DNA of 64,000 nt from Epiperipatus broadwayi (lineage: Eukaryota; Onychophora; Udeonychophora; Euonychophora; Peripatidae): contig JAQFVV010012496.1 in the NCBI GenBank assembly GCA_028023455.1, positions 2,480,001 to 2,544,000 on the forward strand, read 5' to 3'. The translations under genes were made by a program, and so were the position numbers. This document shows, one piece after another, positions 1 to 9,985 of this stretch; positions within the stretch are counted from its first letter, which is position 1, and each line of letters starts with the position of its first letter. A model generated the notes under the pieces. That model was given only the letters and a program-made list of their open reading frames with translations, ran no database searches and was not told the DNA's origin.

Positions 1-159
1 TATTAAATACAAAGTATTTCTTGAGTTAAACCATGTATTATTATCCTCCCCCTCCCCCCCAACGTTTCGACAAAATAACATCCATCATTGTTACGGTCAA
101 GTTTTTAAAGAAAAACCATTAGATCATATAACCATGAAAACATTAAATATAATATATAT

Positions 160-250
160 CATTAAAAACCAGTCAACACTTAGATAATCCCAATATTAAT
201 AGCAATCAACAATTTCAAACTGTTGTCAAGACAACCTTTTAACAATATAT
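160..250. repeat. Dispersed repeat (AACCAGTCAACACTT type)
   Basis: The stretch AACCAGTCAACACTT, CCCAATAT, AATCAACAATTTCAA and GTTGNCAAGNCAACC recurs at 21565-21660. Pieces of it recur as an inverted pair at 47505-47640. I do not recognise the family. Confidence 0.6.
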
Positions 251-299
251 ATATGTAATGCAAGATATTCTAAAAGAGTGTTTTATGGTGAACTTGAGC

Positions 300-540
300 A
301 TGGTTTCTGTGTGAGAGTAACCCCCATCATCTCAAAATCATTTTAAAGAAGTGTAATGTCAATCATTTCCGCTGGAAAGATATGGCAGGGAGTAGAATTC
401 ATTGGGAAGCTACAATTAGATAAAGAGTGTTGACTTACTCCAGAACAAAGGTTTTCTGCTGAAGAAATAGACCAGCATGTTTTATATTTAGGGATTTTTA
501 TGGTTCATCGATTGATTTGTATAGTCATTTCATAACTCAT
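300..540 (+). repeat. Unclassified repeat with a decayed reading frame (copy 1)
   Basis: It shares the core CGNTGGAAAGATA..GCAG..AGNATNCA and a downstream 'ttgtatagtcat' block with 22690-23010 and 26040-26390. Conceptual translation gives FRWKDMAGSRIHW here and FRWKDTTEDRIHWGLTF at 22.8 kb, so the ancestor was probably coding. I cannot name the protein. All copies are broken by stops. Confidence 0.5.
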
Positions 541-716
541 ATTTAGATATTTTTCCCCCTTTTTTCTTGAAGGAGTCGCAGCTATGTAAATGTAGGTATG
601 TGGGGTTTTTTTTAAGTAATCCCTTAGATCTTTTTTTTTTAACATAAGTCCTGATCAGTTTGCTGCTAGTTCTCCCAGCCATCATTTCTGCACACACTAC
701 GCCTAATATATTTATA

Positions 717-850
717 TACAAGGTGAACCCAAAGTGGGTGGACAGTAGATGGAACAGGGTTCGTGTATTGTATTAATAAATATAATTGTATATGGAATCT
801 CAAAATAAATGTTATCATTTACTGTCCACTTACTTTTGGTTCACCCTGTA
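717..850. mobile_element. Mariner/Tc1-type MITE
   Basis: This 134-bp element has terminal inverted repeats of about 31 bp: TACAAGGTGAACCCAAAGT at the left and the complement of TACAGGGTGAACCAAAAGT at the right, both continuing into GTGGACAGTA. The terminal TA fits the TA target duplication of Tc1/mariner elements, and CAGGGTG is a common mariner terminus. There is no coding capacity. Confidence 0.8.
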
Positions 851-1214
851 TGTATGTGAATACCAAAAAGTACTTGAAGAACTTTATTGTTAAATATTAA
901 TGCCAATATATACACCATACTAGGGTTGGTCAAATACGCCATATTGTGGATGCAATGCACAAGGCTCCCACCTTGTGGGAAAGGAGGAGGAAAATCATAT
1001 GAATTTAAATAATTTTGTAAAAAATTTTATTTTGCAAAGAAAAATCCCTGTCTAAAAAATAAAAATATATAATAATATACTATTTTAATATGATATACAC
1101 ACGTATATAACATTAGTACATCTATATCTTTCAATAAATCTTTCAACCTCCTGAACCTATGTAATGTTGTGTCCTTTTATTATATATTATTTGTACCATT
1201 TATTACTATCAATG
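851..1214. other. No gene seen
   Basis: AT-rich sequence with no credible coding, RNA or repeat signal. Confidence 0.5.
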
Positions 1215-1430
1215 TTATATATAGAGCTCGCAAATAAGCTCTTAACAAGCTTTGCAGAATATCCCCAATCCCAGATCAGTTTCTGCTACTGGCTTCCTCA
1301 GTGAGGTGCTAGGATCTAATGCTTGAATATCCTAGCACTTCACTGAGGAAGCCAAGAGCAGAAACCGGTTTGGGGTTGGGGGATATTTTGCAAAGCTTGT
1401 TAAGAGCTTATTTGCAAGCTCTATATATAA
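1215..1430. mobile_element. Family A hammerhead element, compact fold-back
   Basis: This is a nearly perfect 216-bp palindrome. The left arm starts TTATATATAGAGCTC and the right arm ends with its complement. Each arm carries a decayed family A hammerhead, pointing outward. The + copy has CTGAGGA at 1343-1349, AGCCAAGAGCA as a shortened helix II, GAAA at 1361-1364, then ACCGGT and a G-rich helix I strand that can pair with TATCC upstream. The transcript would fold into one long hairpin. Confidence 0.75.
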
Positions 1431-1639
1431 TATTTGTAATACAAGCTTGTTAAATTAGATCGTGTGACATATGACTGGATTTTTTTGTAATATTATCAAT
1501 TTATTAGTATTCAGTTAAAACGAATATAGACATTTTCAAATATGTATTTATTTATCATTTTATCATAGATAATCTGGATATGAAAATAATTTAACCAAAT
1601 GATAAAATTTGAAGTATAGGATATCATCATCATTGTTAA

Positions 1640-1985
1640 TCATTATCAGCCACTGCAGGATGATGGTCTCTCCAAGTTTAATCCATCTTCTCTGATCTCT
1701 AGCCTTTCTTCTCCACATCATCCCTTCACACTTTCTTATTTCATCCATCCATCTCACATGTAATCTCTTTCTGGGTCTTTACAATCCCTTGGAATCTGGT
1801 TTAAGATTTCAAGTGTCCATCTATTATCATCTCTTCTAGCTATATCTCATGCCCAATTCCAGTCTTAATTCTTTTAACAATGTCAATAACACCTGTTGTT
1901 TTTTTACCCATGTATTGTGCCTTCGATCTCTTCTTATTACTCCTAACGTGCATCTACTCATACTTCTTTGAATGATCGAATCTGC
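1640..1985 (-). mobile_element. LINE (family beta), 3' end of ORF2, decayed
   Basis: The minus strand translates to pieces such as MRWMDEIRKCEGMMWRRKAR and LGETIILQW, with WNWA-like and RRDRRHN segments upstream. The same C-terminal block recurs at 12470 (-), 19640 (+) and 54690 (+). This is the region after the reverse transcriptase domain in a non-LTR retrotransposon (thumb plus a GH-type motif). Frameshifts and stops are present. Confidence 0.75.
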
Positions 1986-2384
1986 ATTGTTCTTCTATTG
2001 TTTTCAATATTAGTTATTCGTAAGTGCGCATAATGTTAAAATTTAGTTCTAATAGACACTGATACACGTATTTAAAAATTATATAGACTTGTGTGTGTGT
2101 GATTTTTTTTTTTTTTTTTTGCAATATTATTTAATAAGATAGTAATTTTGGAAAAAAGAAATTAAAAAAAATAATAAGAATAAAGTTTCAAGTGCTTAGA
2201 TAAAATGCCACAAGAAAGAAAATATTTGTCAAGTGCAAAGAAATGGAAACTTTCACAAATTAGAAAAAGAGGTTTTAAACAAATGGGTAGTTTATAACAG
2301 TAGATAGAGAAAAAAGTAGAAACCGAAAATCCATTTCTGAAATGAAAATTGAAAACAAATTGAAATTGTTACCGAAAATATGCT

Positions 2385-2600
2385 AAAAGATTTAGATGCA
2401 AGGCTCCTTACTAATGAAAGCCAGAAACTAGTCCGGGGATATTGGATGAGTAGGCACTGGATAGATGTTTTATGCACAAACATTTCTGCATCCATTGATT
2501 ACTCTGTCTTGCACTGAGTGGCGCTACTGTATGGAGAGTTTTGCCTCTGGAATGTAGTATGTTGTATCGGTACCACACAGTGTATATGGTCAACTGTATT
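2385..2600 (+). mobile_element. Family B hammerhead element, partial
   Basis: It holds GGCTCCTTA, then CTAATGA (a mutated CTGATGA), a shortened helix II region, GAAAC, TAGTC and GGGGATATTGGATGAG. The family B 3' tail follows (TTTTATGCACAAAC, TGCATCCATTGATTACTCTG, GTATGGAGAGTTTTGCCTCT). The core is mutated and part of helix II is deleted, so this copy is probably inactive. Confidence 0.75.
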
Positions 2601-3550
2601 GCTCACAGAGCTTACATTTTAAAATACAGATATTGGTATATAATGCTTAGGCAAATAGTATTTCATTAATAATAACCAAAATAGTTATTTTTTATAATAA
2701 TATTAGGATATATTTAAAATATAGTTTTCAGCCAGTGTTTATTTGTAAACAATAGCTCATAAAAAGGCTATAGACGCTTATAAAAAATTATTCTAGTGTG
2801 TACATACAGCGAAATGACTTATATTATTAATCATAAACATTAATATTGATTGTATTCTTTTTTTTAACTGTATAGTTCAAAGAAAAGATATCTAATATTG
2901 AGATTTTTTCTTCTTTTTTTTAAATTAAAAAAAAAAAAAGAAGCCAGTATCGAAGAATCTGAAACATGTAATAATTTTTACTACTAACTAAAGACTAGGA
3001 ATAAGTTTGAAAGTAGCATGAATTTATAATTAAATATAATACATTATTAAAATATATGTATATGTCATAAATGTTTTAAAAGATTCTACTAAAATACACG
3101 TCTACGCCCCCCCCCCCTTCCTTTAACCAAAAAGAAAAAGTATTTGAAATAAAGATATGCCATCTGTTAACCATATGTATTTATATAAAAAGGAGTTGGA
3201 GGGAAGTAAATAAGGAAAAATACATTTTGTAACATTTTAAAATAATTGCTGAAAACGACTTTTAAAAAAATGATAAGGATGAAAAAATTTTGGGTATATG
3301 CTAAAAATATTTAATGTACGGTAGGTTAAAATTTCTGCCCAAGTGTAGATTTAAAATGAGGCATTAAGAAACTATAATAAAACGATCACGTGATCTTCAT
3401 TAATGCAAATTTGTTTTATGGCTTTTTATCCGTTTCGTTAACACCGTTTATTACTTCATCTTTATATATATTACTGTAATAAAATGACGTCTTTTACATT
3501 ATTCGTATATATTTATATTTTTTGTCTTTGTTTTACTTCTTTTCCTTTAG
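2601..3550. other. No gene seen
   Basis: Very AT-rich sequence with homopolymer tracts, including a C-run near 3107-3116. No credible coding or RNA feature. Confidence 0.5.
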
Positions 3551-3648
3551 AAACAGTGTGGCTAAACAAAGATTTGCATTTGGTTGGCAATCATCGATAT
3601 AATGGTCACCATCACGACATAATCTACGTTCCGGACGTTTCTTTATAT
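3551..3648 (+). CDS. Candidate upstream coding exon of the acid lipase gene
   Basis: A pyrimidine-rich tract ending TTTCCTTTAG (AG at 3549-3550) precedes a 98-base open stretch that ends at a GT (3649, GTTAGA). The stretch reads ETVWLNKDLHLVGNHRY, then a His-rich stretch, and ends IIYVPDVSLY. It ends in phase 0, which is what the secure exon at 29470 needs; the joined peptide would read PDVSLY-SQLIVSKGY. In acid lipases a DPE/PD-x(4-6) segment sits just before the S-E/Q-L/I-I..GY motif, so the placement fits, although it is about one residue short. The entry phase leaves one base of a codon in a still earlier exon, presumably the signal-peptide exon outside the window. The stretch is less AT-rich than its surroundings. 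The donor is only moderate and the implied intron is about 25.8 kb. This is an inference from phase and a short motif; a chance open stretch is the alternative. Confidence 0.4.
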
Positions 3649-3899
3649 GTTAGACACTGTATTTCGAAATAAATTAGTCTAGAAAATTTCTAAAGCAGTT
3701 TAAATAAGCCTCTTACTGTTAAATAGATTTACTATGATTAGCAAACAAAACAAAAAAAGATGAAATAATACTGATATTAGTTTTGATGTAGGGGGAAGGG
3801 GATAAAGCAATATATCTGTTATAACCGTTTGTGGGTGATTTATGGATCTTGAGTTCCACAGTCAGCCGTTCTATTAGACAAAATCATGTAGGGGAGTAG

Positions 3900-4032
3900 C
3901 AAAAAGATTCTTATTTGTCAAGCGTTGGTGGTCGAGAGGTCAGCACAGCCGCCTTACAAGCAGTTGTCCAGGGCTAGCGGGTTCGCTCCTGGCCGATGCT
4001 ATGACACATGGAAAAAAAAAAGATTCTATTTT
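3900..4032 (+). mobile_element. Short tRNA-derived SINE with target duplication
   Basis: The body of about 100 bp starts AAGCGTTGGTGGTCGAGAGG (A-box-like). It has an anticodon-arm-like segment and a B box GGGTTCGCTCC, and ends GATGCTATGACACATGG plus an A-run. It is flanked by imperfect direct repeats AAAAAGATTCTTATTT (left) and AAAAAGATTCTATTT (right). The same family lies inverted at 52177-52315. LINE-driven retroposition is the natural explanation. Confidence 0.8.
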
Positions 4033-4039
4033 TGCATCA

Positions 4040-4125
4040 TTTTTGTTCAACGTCATGCCAAAGTGGTTAACACGCTTGCCTTTCAGCCCACCATCCACAA
4101 TTTGAATCCAGACTAGTTTAACTTT
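4040..4125 (+). mobile_element. Second tRNA-like SINE fragment
   Basis: CATGCCAAAGTGGTTAACAC resembles a tRNA A box with D arm, and AATTTGAATCCAGAC downstream resembles a B box. A relative with CATGCC, CGGGTTCGCTTCC and a poly-A end lies inverted at 39525-39625. It is followed by T-rich sequence. Confidence 0.5.
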
Positions 4126-4658
4126 TAAAAAATTTTTAGACAATTTTTTTTTTTTTTCCATATAGCTAATCCATAGCCAACCAACCCATTAGTCATCATT
4201 AAAGGGCGATAAAAGTTATTTAAATGTGACTTGATGAATACTGACTGTAAAAGCAAATATCATGATTGTAATACATTTTATCATGACATTGGACTCGTAA
4301 GATGTCATGCTGTTAGGACCACTAAGCTTACTCGGAATATAGAAAATTTTTAAGAATGGTATAGTAAAAAAAAAGGCGTGTGAGATGAAAGACTTAATAA
4401 TAAAGTAATACAAGAGTTAATATTGTAACCAAATATGTTGATAGATAATAGAATTATAGTGTCATTCAAGTAGATCAAAAATTTTACAAAGTAAAATTCC
4501 GTGATGATGAAACTGTACATTCTATTGCACTGAATGGTGTAGGTCAATGAAAGAATGGTTAATATATTAACGAATGTTAAGGATTTGTTTATACTTCTCA
4601 TTATCTTGCCTAACATAATTGTAATCTATTTCCCTGAAGGTTTGTGATGATGGTATAT

Positions 4659-5206
4659 GTGATGTGTTGGACTATTTCTATCATCGATGAGTGAATGTTG
4701 AATGTATAGAAAATTTTAAACTTTTTATTTAAACTCTCCAAATACAAACAACTTGTTAGTAATAACACACAAATAAACAACACAGGTTAGTAATTACACG
4801 TTTTGAGTAGTAGTATTCTCCCTCTTCTTCAGGTATTCCTGGCCTGATAAGTATTCCCATAGAAGTTGAACTCGCACTTTTAGATTCTTGAATATCAAAT
4901 TTAAGGCAAATGCTCTAAACAGAATAGCTCAATTGGTTAGAGCATTTGCCTTAAATTCATTATTCAAGAATCTAAAGGTGCGACTTTGACTTCTATGCGA
5001 ATACTGTCATTGTGCATATCAGTCCAGCAAAACTGGAAGACAGGTGGAGAATAATACTCCTCGAAACATGCAATTACTAACCTGTGTCATTGATTTGCGC
5101 ATTATTACTAACAAGTTGTTTGTATTTGGAGGTTTAAATAAAGTTTAAAATTTTCTATGCATTCAACAGTAACTCGTAGATGATGGAATTAGTCCAACAT
5201 ATCACT
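4659..5206. mobile_element. Family D fold-back element with tRNA-like core
   Basis: The left arm (TGTTGGACTATTTCTATCAT, TAGAAAATTTTAAAC) returns as its complement at the right end. The centre holds TAGCTCAATTGGTTAGAGC (4925-4943), a near-canonical tRNA A box and D arm, and its right half ends in a degenerate B box near 4982. Each arm carries a CGAAAC-type hairpin motif (CCTGAAGAAGAGG..CGAAACATG). Related copies lie at 5865, 11345 and 13715. This is probably a tRNA-derived SINE that has become palindromic. Confidence 0.7.
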
Positions 5207-5425
5207 TCTAATAACTGTAATTTAGATGTCAAAAAAAGAGGATTACGTTCTCAAAAGAAATTGAATGTTTCCATATAGCTTTCTCTTATGACAGAATTAA
5301 ACTATGTCAAATAAGATTTAAGAATAATTTTGATACTGATAATTGTAATAAAATAGTAATTTGTGCTTTACATGATAATTGTAGTTTGATTCATTTTTAT
5401 ATTATTACTTATAAAAGTAAGACAT

Positions 5426-5800
5426 GTTTTAAACCAGAAAACATCACATGATCACCAAAATGTATGGATTATAGTTTCAGATCTATATTACTATACAAGT
5501 GAATGAGCTTGGATCAAAAACATTATTGTTTTCATTTTGGACTCAGTTTTATAGTTGACTGCTGGTGTGTTGTGTTAGATTCCAAGATCTATCTGCAATG
5601 CTCTCAGGTTTAAAGCTCCTTACTGATGAAAGTCACAAGCTAGAAACTGATCTGGCAATATTGGATGAGTAGGCACTAAGTAAGGATTTTATGCACAAAC
5701 CTTCTTGCATCCATTGTTCTCTCTAGATGGCACTACTGTATGGAGAGTTTTGCCTCTGTTGTAAGATGTTTTATAAATGCATAGTCATAAAAATTCACTA
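5426..5800 (+). mobile_element. Family B hammerhead element, near complete
   Basis: It starts AAACATCACATGATCACC and passes through the conserved CTATACAAGT..AATGAGCTTG and TTTTCATTTTGGACTCA blocks to the hammerhead at about 5594-5665. It ends with the tail TTATGCACAAAC..GTATGGAGAGTTTTGCCTCT. It lies in the sense orientation of the lipase gene. Confidence 0.8.
5594..5668 (+). ncRNA. Type I hammerhead ribozyme, family B
   Basis: The core CTGATGA is at 5623-5629 and GAAA at 5643-5646, separated by helix II AAGTCACAAGCTA (AGT/GCT weak). Helix III ACTGAT is followed by C (cleavage would follow AUC), then TGGCAATATTGGATGAG. In the family consensus TCCTCA pairs with TGGGGA and ATCCAA pairs with TTGGAT; here the distal strand is mutated. 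The catalytic core bases are all present, but the helices are degraded. Confidence 0.6.
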
Positions 5801-5864
5801 CAGCCAGTATATAGAGAGAAGATGGAAGATTGGTGAAGCTTAATTCATTAATGTTTTCCTAAAC

Positions 5865-6325
5865 GTTTGTGATGGTGGTGCTCTAGATATATTGGACTAT
5901 TTCCATCATCTAATATGTGTGTTGGATGTCTTTAGAAAAGTTTAAAATTCCAAGAATCAAAGGGCCCAGGTTTGAATCCTATGCTAGTACTGTCACTGGT
6001 TAAGCCAGCAACACCTGAAGAAGAGTGGAGAAAAATACCTCTCGAAACATTGTGTGTTGAATGTCTTTAGAAAAGTTTAAAATTCAAAGAATCTAAGGGC
6101 CCAGGTTTGAATCCCATGCTAGTACTGTCACTGGTCAAGCCAGCAACACCTGAAGAAGAGAGAAAAATGCCTCTTGAAATGTGCATATACTGAACTGTTT
6201 GCTGTGATATTACTAACAGTTGGTGCATATACTAACCTGTTTACTGTGATATTACTAACAGTTGAATATATTTGGAATATTGAACACACATATTAGATGA
6301 TGGAAATAATCCAATATTAATCCAT
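5865..6325 (+). mobile_element. Family D element with an internal tandem duplication
   Basis: Two direct copies (about 5919-6051 and 6052-6180) each contain GGGCCCAGGTTTGAATCC (B-box-like), CTAGTACTGTCACTGGT, CCAGCAACACCTGAAGAAGA and a CTCTCGAAAC/CTCTTGAAAT hairpin. A third partial repeat is TGCATATACTAACCTG. The ends CTAATATGTGTG and CACACATATTAG are inverted. These are the same building blocks as at 4659, but head-to-tail. Confidence 0.7.
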
Positions 6326-6329
6326 TAAT

Positions 6330-6724
6330 GATTTCTTGATAGCTATTATTATGATTAATGGAAGATCACATCTTATTCTTGCCTTAACGTGGTACTCATG
6401 ATCTCATACAGGTGTCGAGTCCAGACATAGACATCTTATTCTGCTTTTGTAGCAGTCTCTGTTTAACTTTTATAGCTAATTTCAATAACGTTTAGCAGCT
6501 ATCAGTAATCTTCTTGACATCCTTTTTAGATATCTTCTTAGTATTCACAAATCTTCAAATTGATGCAATGTCCTATCTATTTATAATAGGGCATAGAAAT
6601 GGCATTATAATTTTAGCTCAACCAGCTCTATTTAGTGATTAGTTATGTAAATGATTTTTTTGGTCATTTTAATCCTTAGTTTCCAGTAAACCACTACATT
6701 CTCATTCTGATGATATTTTATTCT
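6330..6724. other. No gene seen
   Basis: AT-rich spacer before the LINE insertion, without recognisable features. Confidence 0.4.
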
Positions 6725-8010
6725 ATATGTATTGTCTCATGTTTCTAAGGTGTTGTTGAGGATTTTAACTCAAAGGATTTATGGGAAGGTTGACTATTAT
6801 ATTGCTGAAGAACAGTTTGGTTTTCGGAAAGGGAAAAGCACAAGAGATGCTATTGGTATTGTTAGGACAATTGCAGAAAGTTATATTGAAAGAGATAAAG
6901 GAATTGGTATATGTTTTGTAGATTTAGAAAAGGCATTTGATAGAGTAAGCTGGAATAAACTGATATCTATCTTAAGAGATAAAGGAGTATTCTGGAAAGA
7001 AAGACGATTGATATGGAATATGTATAATGGGCAAAGAATAAGAGTTAGATTTGGATGTAATGAGACTGATGAAGTGAATATAGAAAGTGGAGTTAGGCAA
7101 GTATGTAGTATGTCACCTATTTTGTTTAATATTTATTTAGAAGATATGATAAATAATTATTTGGACTGTGGAGGAGCAAATGTTGGAGGGAGAGTAATAA
7201 AATGTATAAGATTTGCAGATGATATGGCTCTTATTGCTGAGGAAGAAAAGGATCTTCAGAATATGTTGAATAAATTGGAAGAAGGATGTATGGCATATGG
7301 AATGAAGATTAATATTGAAAAGACTAAGTGTTTATGGATAGGGAGAGATGCAAAAAGACTGCAAATTGGAATCCATGATGAAATGGTGCAGCAGGTGAAG
7401 GGATTTAGATATTTGGGTTGTTGGTTGAGTGAGGATGGAAGAAGTGAAGATGAAGTTAAAAGAAGAATAGCATTGGCAAAGGTGACATTTGTAAAAAGAA
7501 AGAAGATATTCTGTGGACCTATGGAAAGAGAATTAAGGAAAAGATTAATTAAATGTTATGTATGGAGTGTATTAATGTATGGTTATGAGACATGGACATT
7601 GAGTAATAGAATTAAGAAACGACTGGAAGCTTTTGAGATGTGGACATGGAGAAAAATGGAAAAAATCAGTTGGGTGAATAAAATAACAAATGAAGAAGTT
7701 TTGAAAAGAGTTAATGAGGAAAGAAGATTGATTGAAAGTATCAAAGAGAGAAAGAGAAACTGGATTGGACATATACTAAGAAAAGATTATAGTTTAATGA
7801 AAGATGTTTTGGAAGGAATGGTGAGTGGAAATAAAAAGAAAGGACGGAAGAGATTGACATTATTGGATGATATACGAGATGGAAGGGGTTATGTGGAATT
7901 GAGGAAGTGGGCAAGGAAGAGAATGGAATGGAAGAATGGATGAACTGATGTAGTGACTACTCTCTGGACCTGTCTATTGGACAGACTACTATTGGTGATG
8001 ATGATGATAT
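6725..8010 (+). pseudogene. 5'-truncated LINE (family alpha): reverse transcriptase and C-terminal domain of ORF2
   Basis: A continuous frame of about 400 codons runs from 6732 to the TGA at 7941-7943. Counting from 6732: SHVSK at 2-6, FGFRKGKST at 29-37, VDLEKAFD (catalytic Asp) at 63-70, GVRQVCSMSP at 120-129, RFADDMALIA (catalytic DD) at 160-169 and WIGHILR near 344-350. These are the ordered RT blocks and C-terminal motif of a non-LTR retrotransposon of the endonuclease-RT type (RTE-like). The usual G of GVRQG is V here. A stop (TGA at 6711) lies just upstream and the endonuclease domain is missing, so it is a 5'-truncated insertion. There is no ATG at the frame start. A GATGATGATGATATTGAT microsatellite near 7996 looks like the 3' tail. 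The intact long frame indicates a fairly young insertion. It is in sense orientation to the lipase gene. Confidence 0.9.
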
Positions 8011-8157
8011 TGATTAGGGGTGCTTTAGTTACCACTAGAAAGTTAAGGCATGATGGCTCAACTAATTATTTCCATAATATGCAGTATAGGTGTTTAGTTC
8101 CATAATAACTACATGGGTACGACTACAATATCAAATCCAATAGGTGTTTTCAGCATT

Positions 8158-8465
8158 CCACTGTTGGTTTTTCAATGAAATGGATGATTGAATATTTAGA
8201 AGGATGAGAAGATTGAAATATGTCCATTAAAGTTTGAGAAATTGCTATCTTAATATAAAACTAAGCACTGATTGTGTATATGTGTGGGAGATTGTGAATT
8301 AGCCCAACTGATGAATGTTGATTCTGCATGAAATATCGATATTGGTGATCATCTATCTTTTTCGCATGTATGTGGTCATGTGTGTCGGTTATTTGAGACG
8401 GAATGGGGAATGAATATAGACTGAAAAATCCTAAGTTCAAATCCCTCCATTTACATAAATTCATT
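8158..8465 (+). mobile_element. Family C hammerhead element, right arm
   Basis: It contains the family C blocks GTCCATTAAAGTTTGAG, CTATCTTAATATAAA, CTAAGCACTGATT and TGTGTGGGAGA, then CCAACTGATGA at 8304-8314, a degraded helix II (ATGTTGATTCTGCAT), GAAATATCGATATTGG and TGATCATC. It ends TTCAAATCCCTCCATTTAC. The core CTGATGA..GAAA is retained and helix III (ATATCGATAT) is still palindromic. Helix II is weak. Confidence 0.75.
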
Positions 8466-8521
8466 ACTAAATGTAACTTTTTTGCAGTAACATTAATTTG
8501 AAAATGATTTTATTTTAATAG

Positions 8522-8771
8522 GAATGAAAAACTGCAGTTATCTACATTCTACAATTAAGTCTGCGTTTTTTATTATGAAGAAAGTTCTTAACAATGTGAG
8601 CCAGACATACTTGAATAAAATGATTTCAAAATGTAATTATTCTCAACTGAGTACAACAAAATCAGTTTATTTTTGCTTATTTTTTCCCAAGCAAAGAAAA
8701 TGTTGTCAAAAGAATCTAGGGATGGTTATACAATCGTGCAATTTATCTGAAACATATGTAAACGATCTGGT
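8522..8771 (+). other. Open stretch with splice-like ends (unproven exon)
   Basis: TTTTATTTTAATAG precedes and CTG|GTGAGTTTTT follows a 250-base open stretch starting with ATG near 8524 (MKNCSYLHSTIKSAFFIMKK...). The composition is AT-driven, no family is recognisable, and it would not join the lipase exons in a meaningful way. A mariner-like end (CACCCTGTA) lies at 8782-8790. It may be a decayed transposon or chance. Confidence 0.12.
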
Positions 8772-8829
8772 GAGTTTTTCCACCCTGTATTGTCATGTTA
8801 TAAGGAAAAAAACAGTAACGTAAAATTAT

Positions 8830-9300
8830 AACTTAGTAAAAAAATATCCCAGGATGCATTTCTTTGGAACAGATTCTTTGGAACAAATGATTCCAGCTCC
8901 ACCTGTAATTCTGGAATATTATCGTAATTGATATTCTTATTGTAATAGGTAAATGTTAGTGAATTAACGTCCGTAACCAAGAAAAGCTACAACTACTCAT
9001 CTTTTAGTGAAATCTTTTTTAGCAGATAATAATTTCTTATATTTGTTAAACTATCACCTAGTCCAAAGAACTTGTTTATTAACGTTCTCATAAACACATA
9101 TTTGATCAAAAAAATTGCAATAATGAATCTCTATAAAGTTAAAAAAAAATAATTTTTTTATCAAACGTATTTTATATATATAGTAAGTGGCAGAAAAAAA
9201 TGTGGCAGGTATTTTTTCATTTATTCCGTGAATATTAATAATAAGAATATCTAAGTCATACATCACGTGACAACTTAAGACATTAAAGCTTGTATTATAA
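8830..9300. other. No gene seen
   Basis: AT-rich, without recognisable coding or repeat content. Confidence 0.4.
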
Positions 9301-9310
9301 ATCTAATATA

Positions 9311-9985
9311 ATGAGGGGCTAATAGCTCAAAACAAGCTTTTCCGATAAATGCCATAAGTGAAAGCATTTAAAATCTCTAGAATTATCCTATCCCCAAATC
9401 AGTTTTGAGCTAATGGCGTTGTTGAGGTTCTAGAATATTCAGATTCTATATCTAAAATACCAACTCAAGTCCAGCATTTATCTAACACTTAACTATTAAA
9501 TAAAAAATTTGAAAATTTCAGACACATGTTTCAAATCCAGCTATCTAATTTAAATAGCTATATGGGTCTGAATAATTTTCAGCTACATCATATATTAATA
9601 ACTTTAGTAATATAACATTGCCAAAGCCTCAAAAGAAAAACTATAATAGTAAGAAAATCAAGTCATATATCATGTGACCCAACATTATATTACAAATCTA
9701 ATATTCTAATAGCTCTAAACAAGCTTTTCCAATAAATGCTGCAAGAGAAAGCATTTGAAATATGTATCTAGAAATGATTTTCTATTTAATAGTTGAGTAT
9801 TAGATAAATTCTGGGCTTGAGTTGGTATTTTAGATCTAGTGTCTAAATATCCTAGTGCCTCACTGATGAGAGCCATTAGCTTGAAACCGGTTTGGGATAG
9901 GGATAATTCTAGATAGAGATATTAAATGCTTTCTCTTGTGGCATTTATCGAAAAAGCTTGTTTAAAGCTATTAGCATGTTTATTA
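9311..9985. mobile_element. Family A hammerhead element: partial direct dimer plus fold-back
   Basis: CTAATAGCTC..AACAAGCTTTTCC occurs at 9319 and again at 9706, a direct period of 387 bp. The interval 9311-9500 also returns as its complement at 9760-9985. The left arm has a decayed minus-strand hammerhead (about 9378-9440); the right arm has a + strand one with an intact core. The mixed direct and inverted layout resembles PLE and retrozyme insertions. Confidence 0.8.
9848..9905 (+). ncRNA. Type I hammerhead ribozyme, family A
   Basis: CTGATGA is at 9863-9869. Helix II is GAGC, loop CATTA, GCTT (9870-9882). GAAA is at 9883-9886. Helix III ACCGGT has no loop, and the triplet GTT ends at 9892. 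Helix I pairs CTCA (9859-9862) with TGGG (9893-9896, one wobble) and, beyond an internal loop, TATCC (9848-9852) with GGATA (9901-9905). All catalytic core bases are present. The last helix II pair is a G-T wobble and GTT is a slow triplet. Confidence 0.8.

Noticed and set aside
4925-4943. Functional tRNA gene
   Set aside because: The A box and D arm are good, but no complete acceptor stem or intact B box at the right distance; it lies inside a repeated fold-back element.
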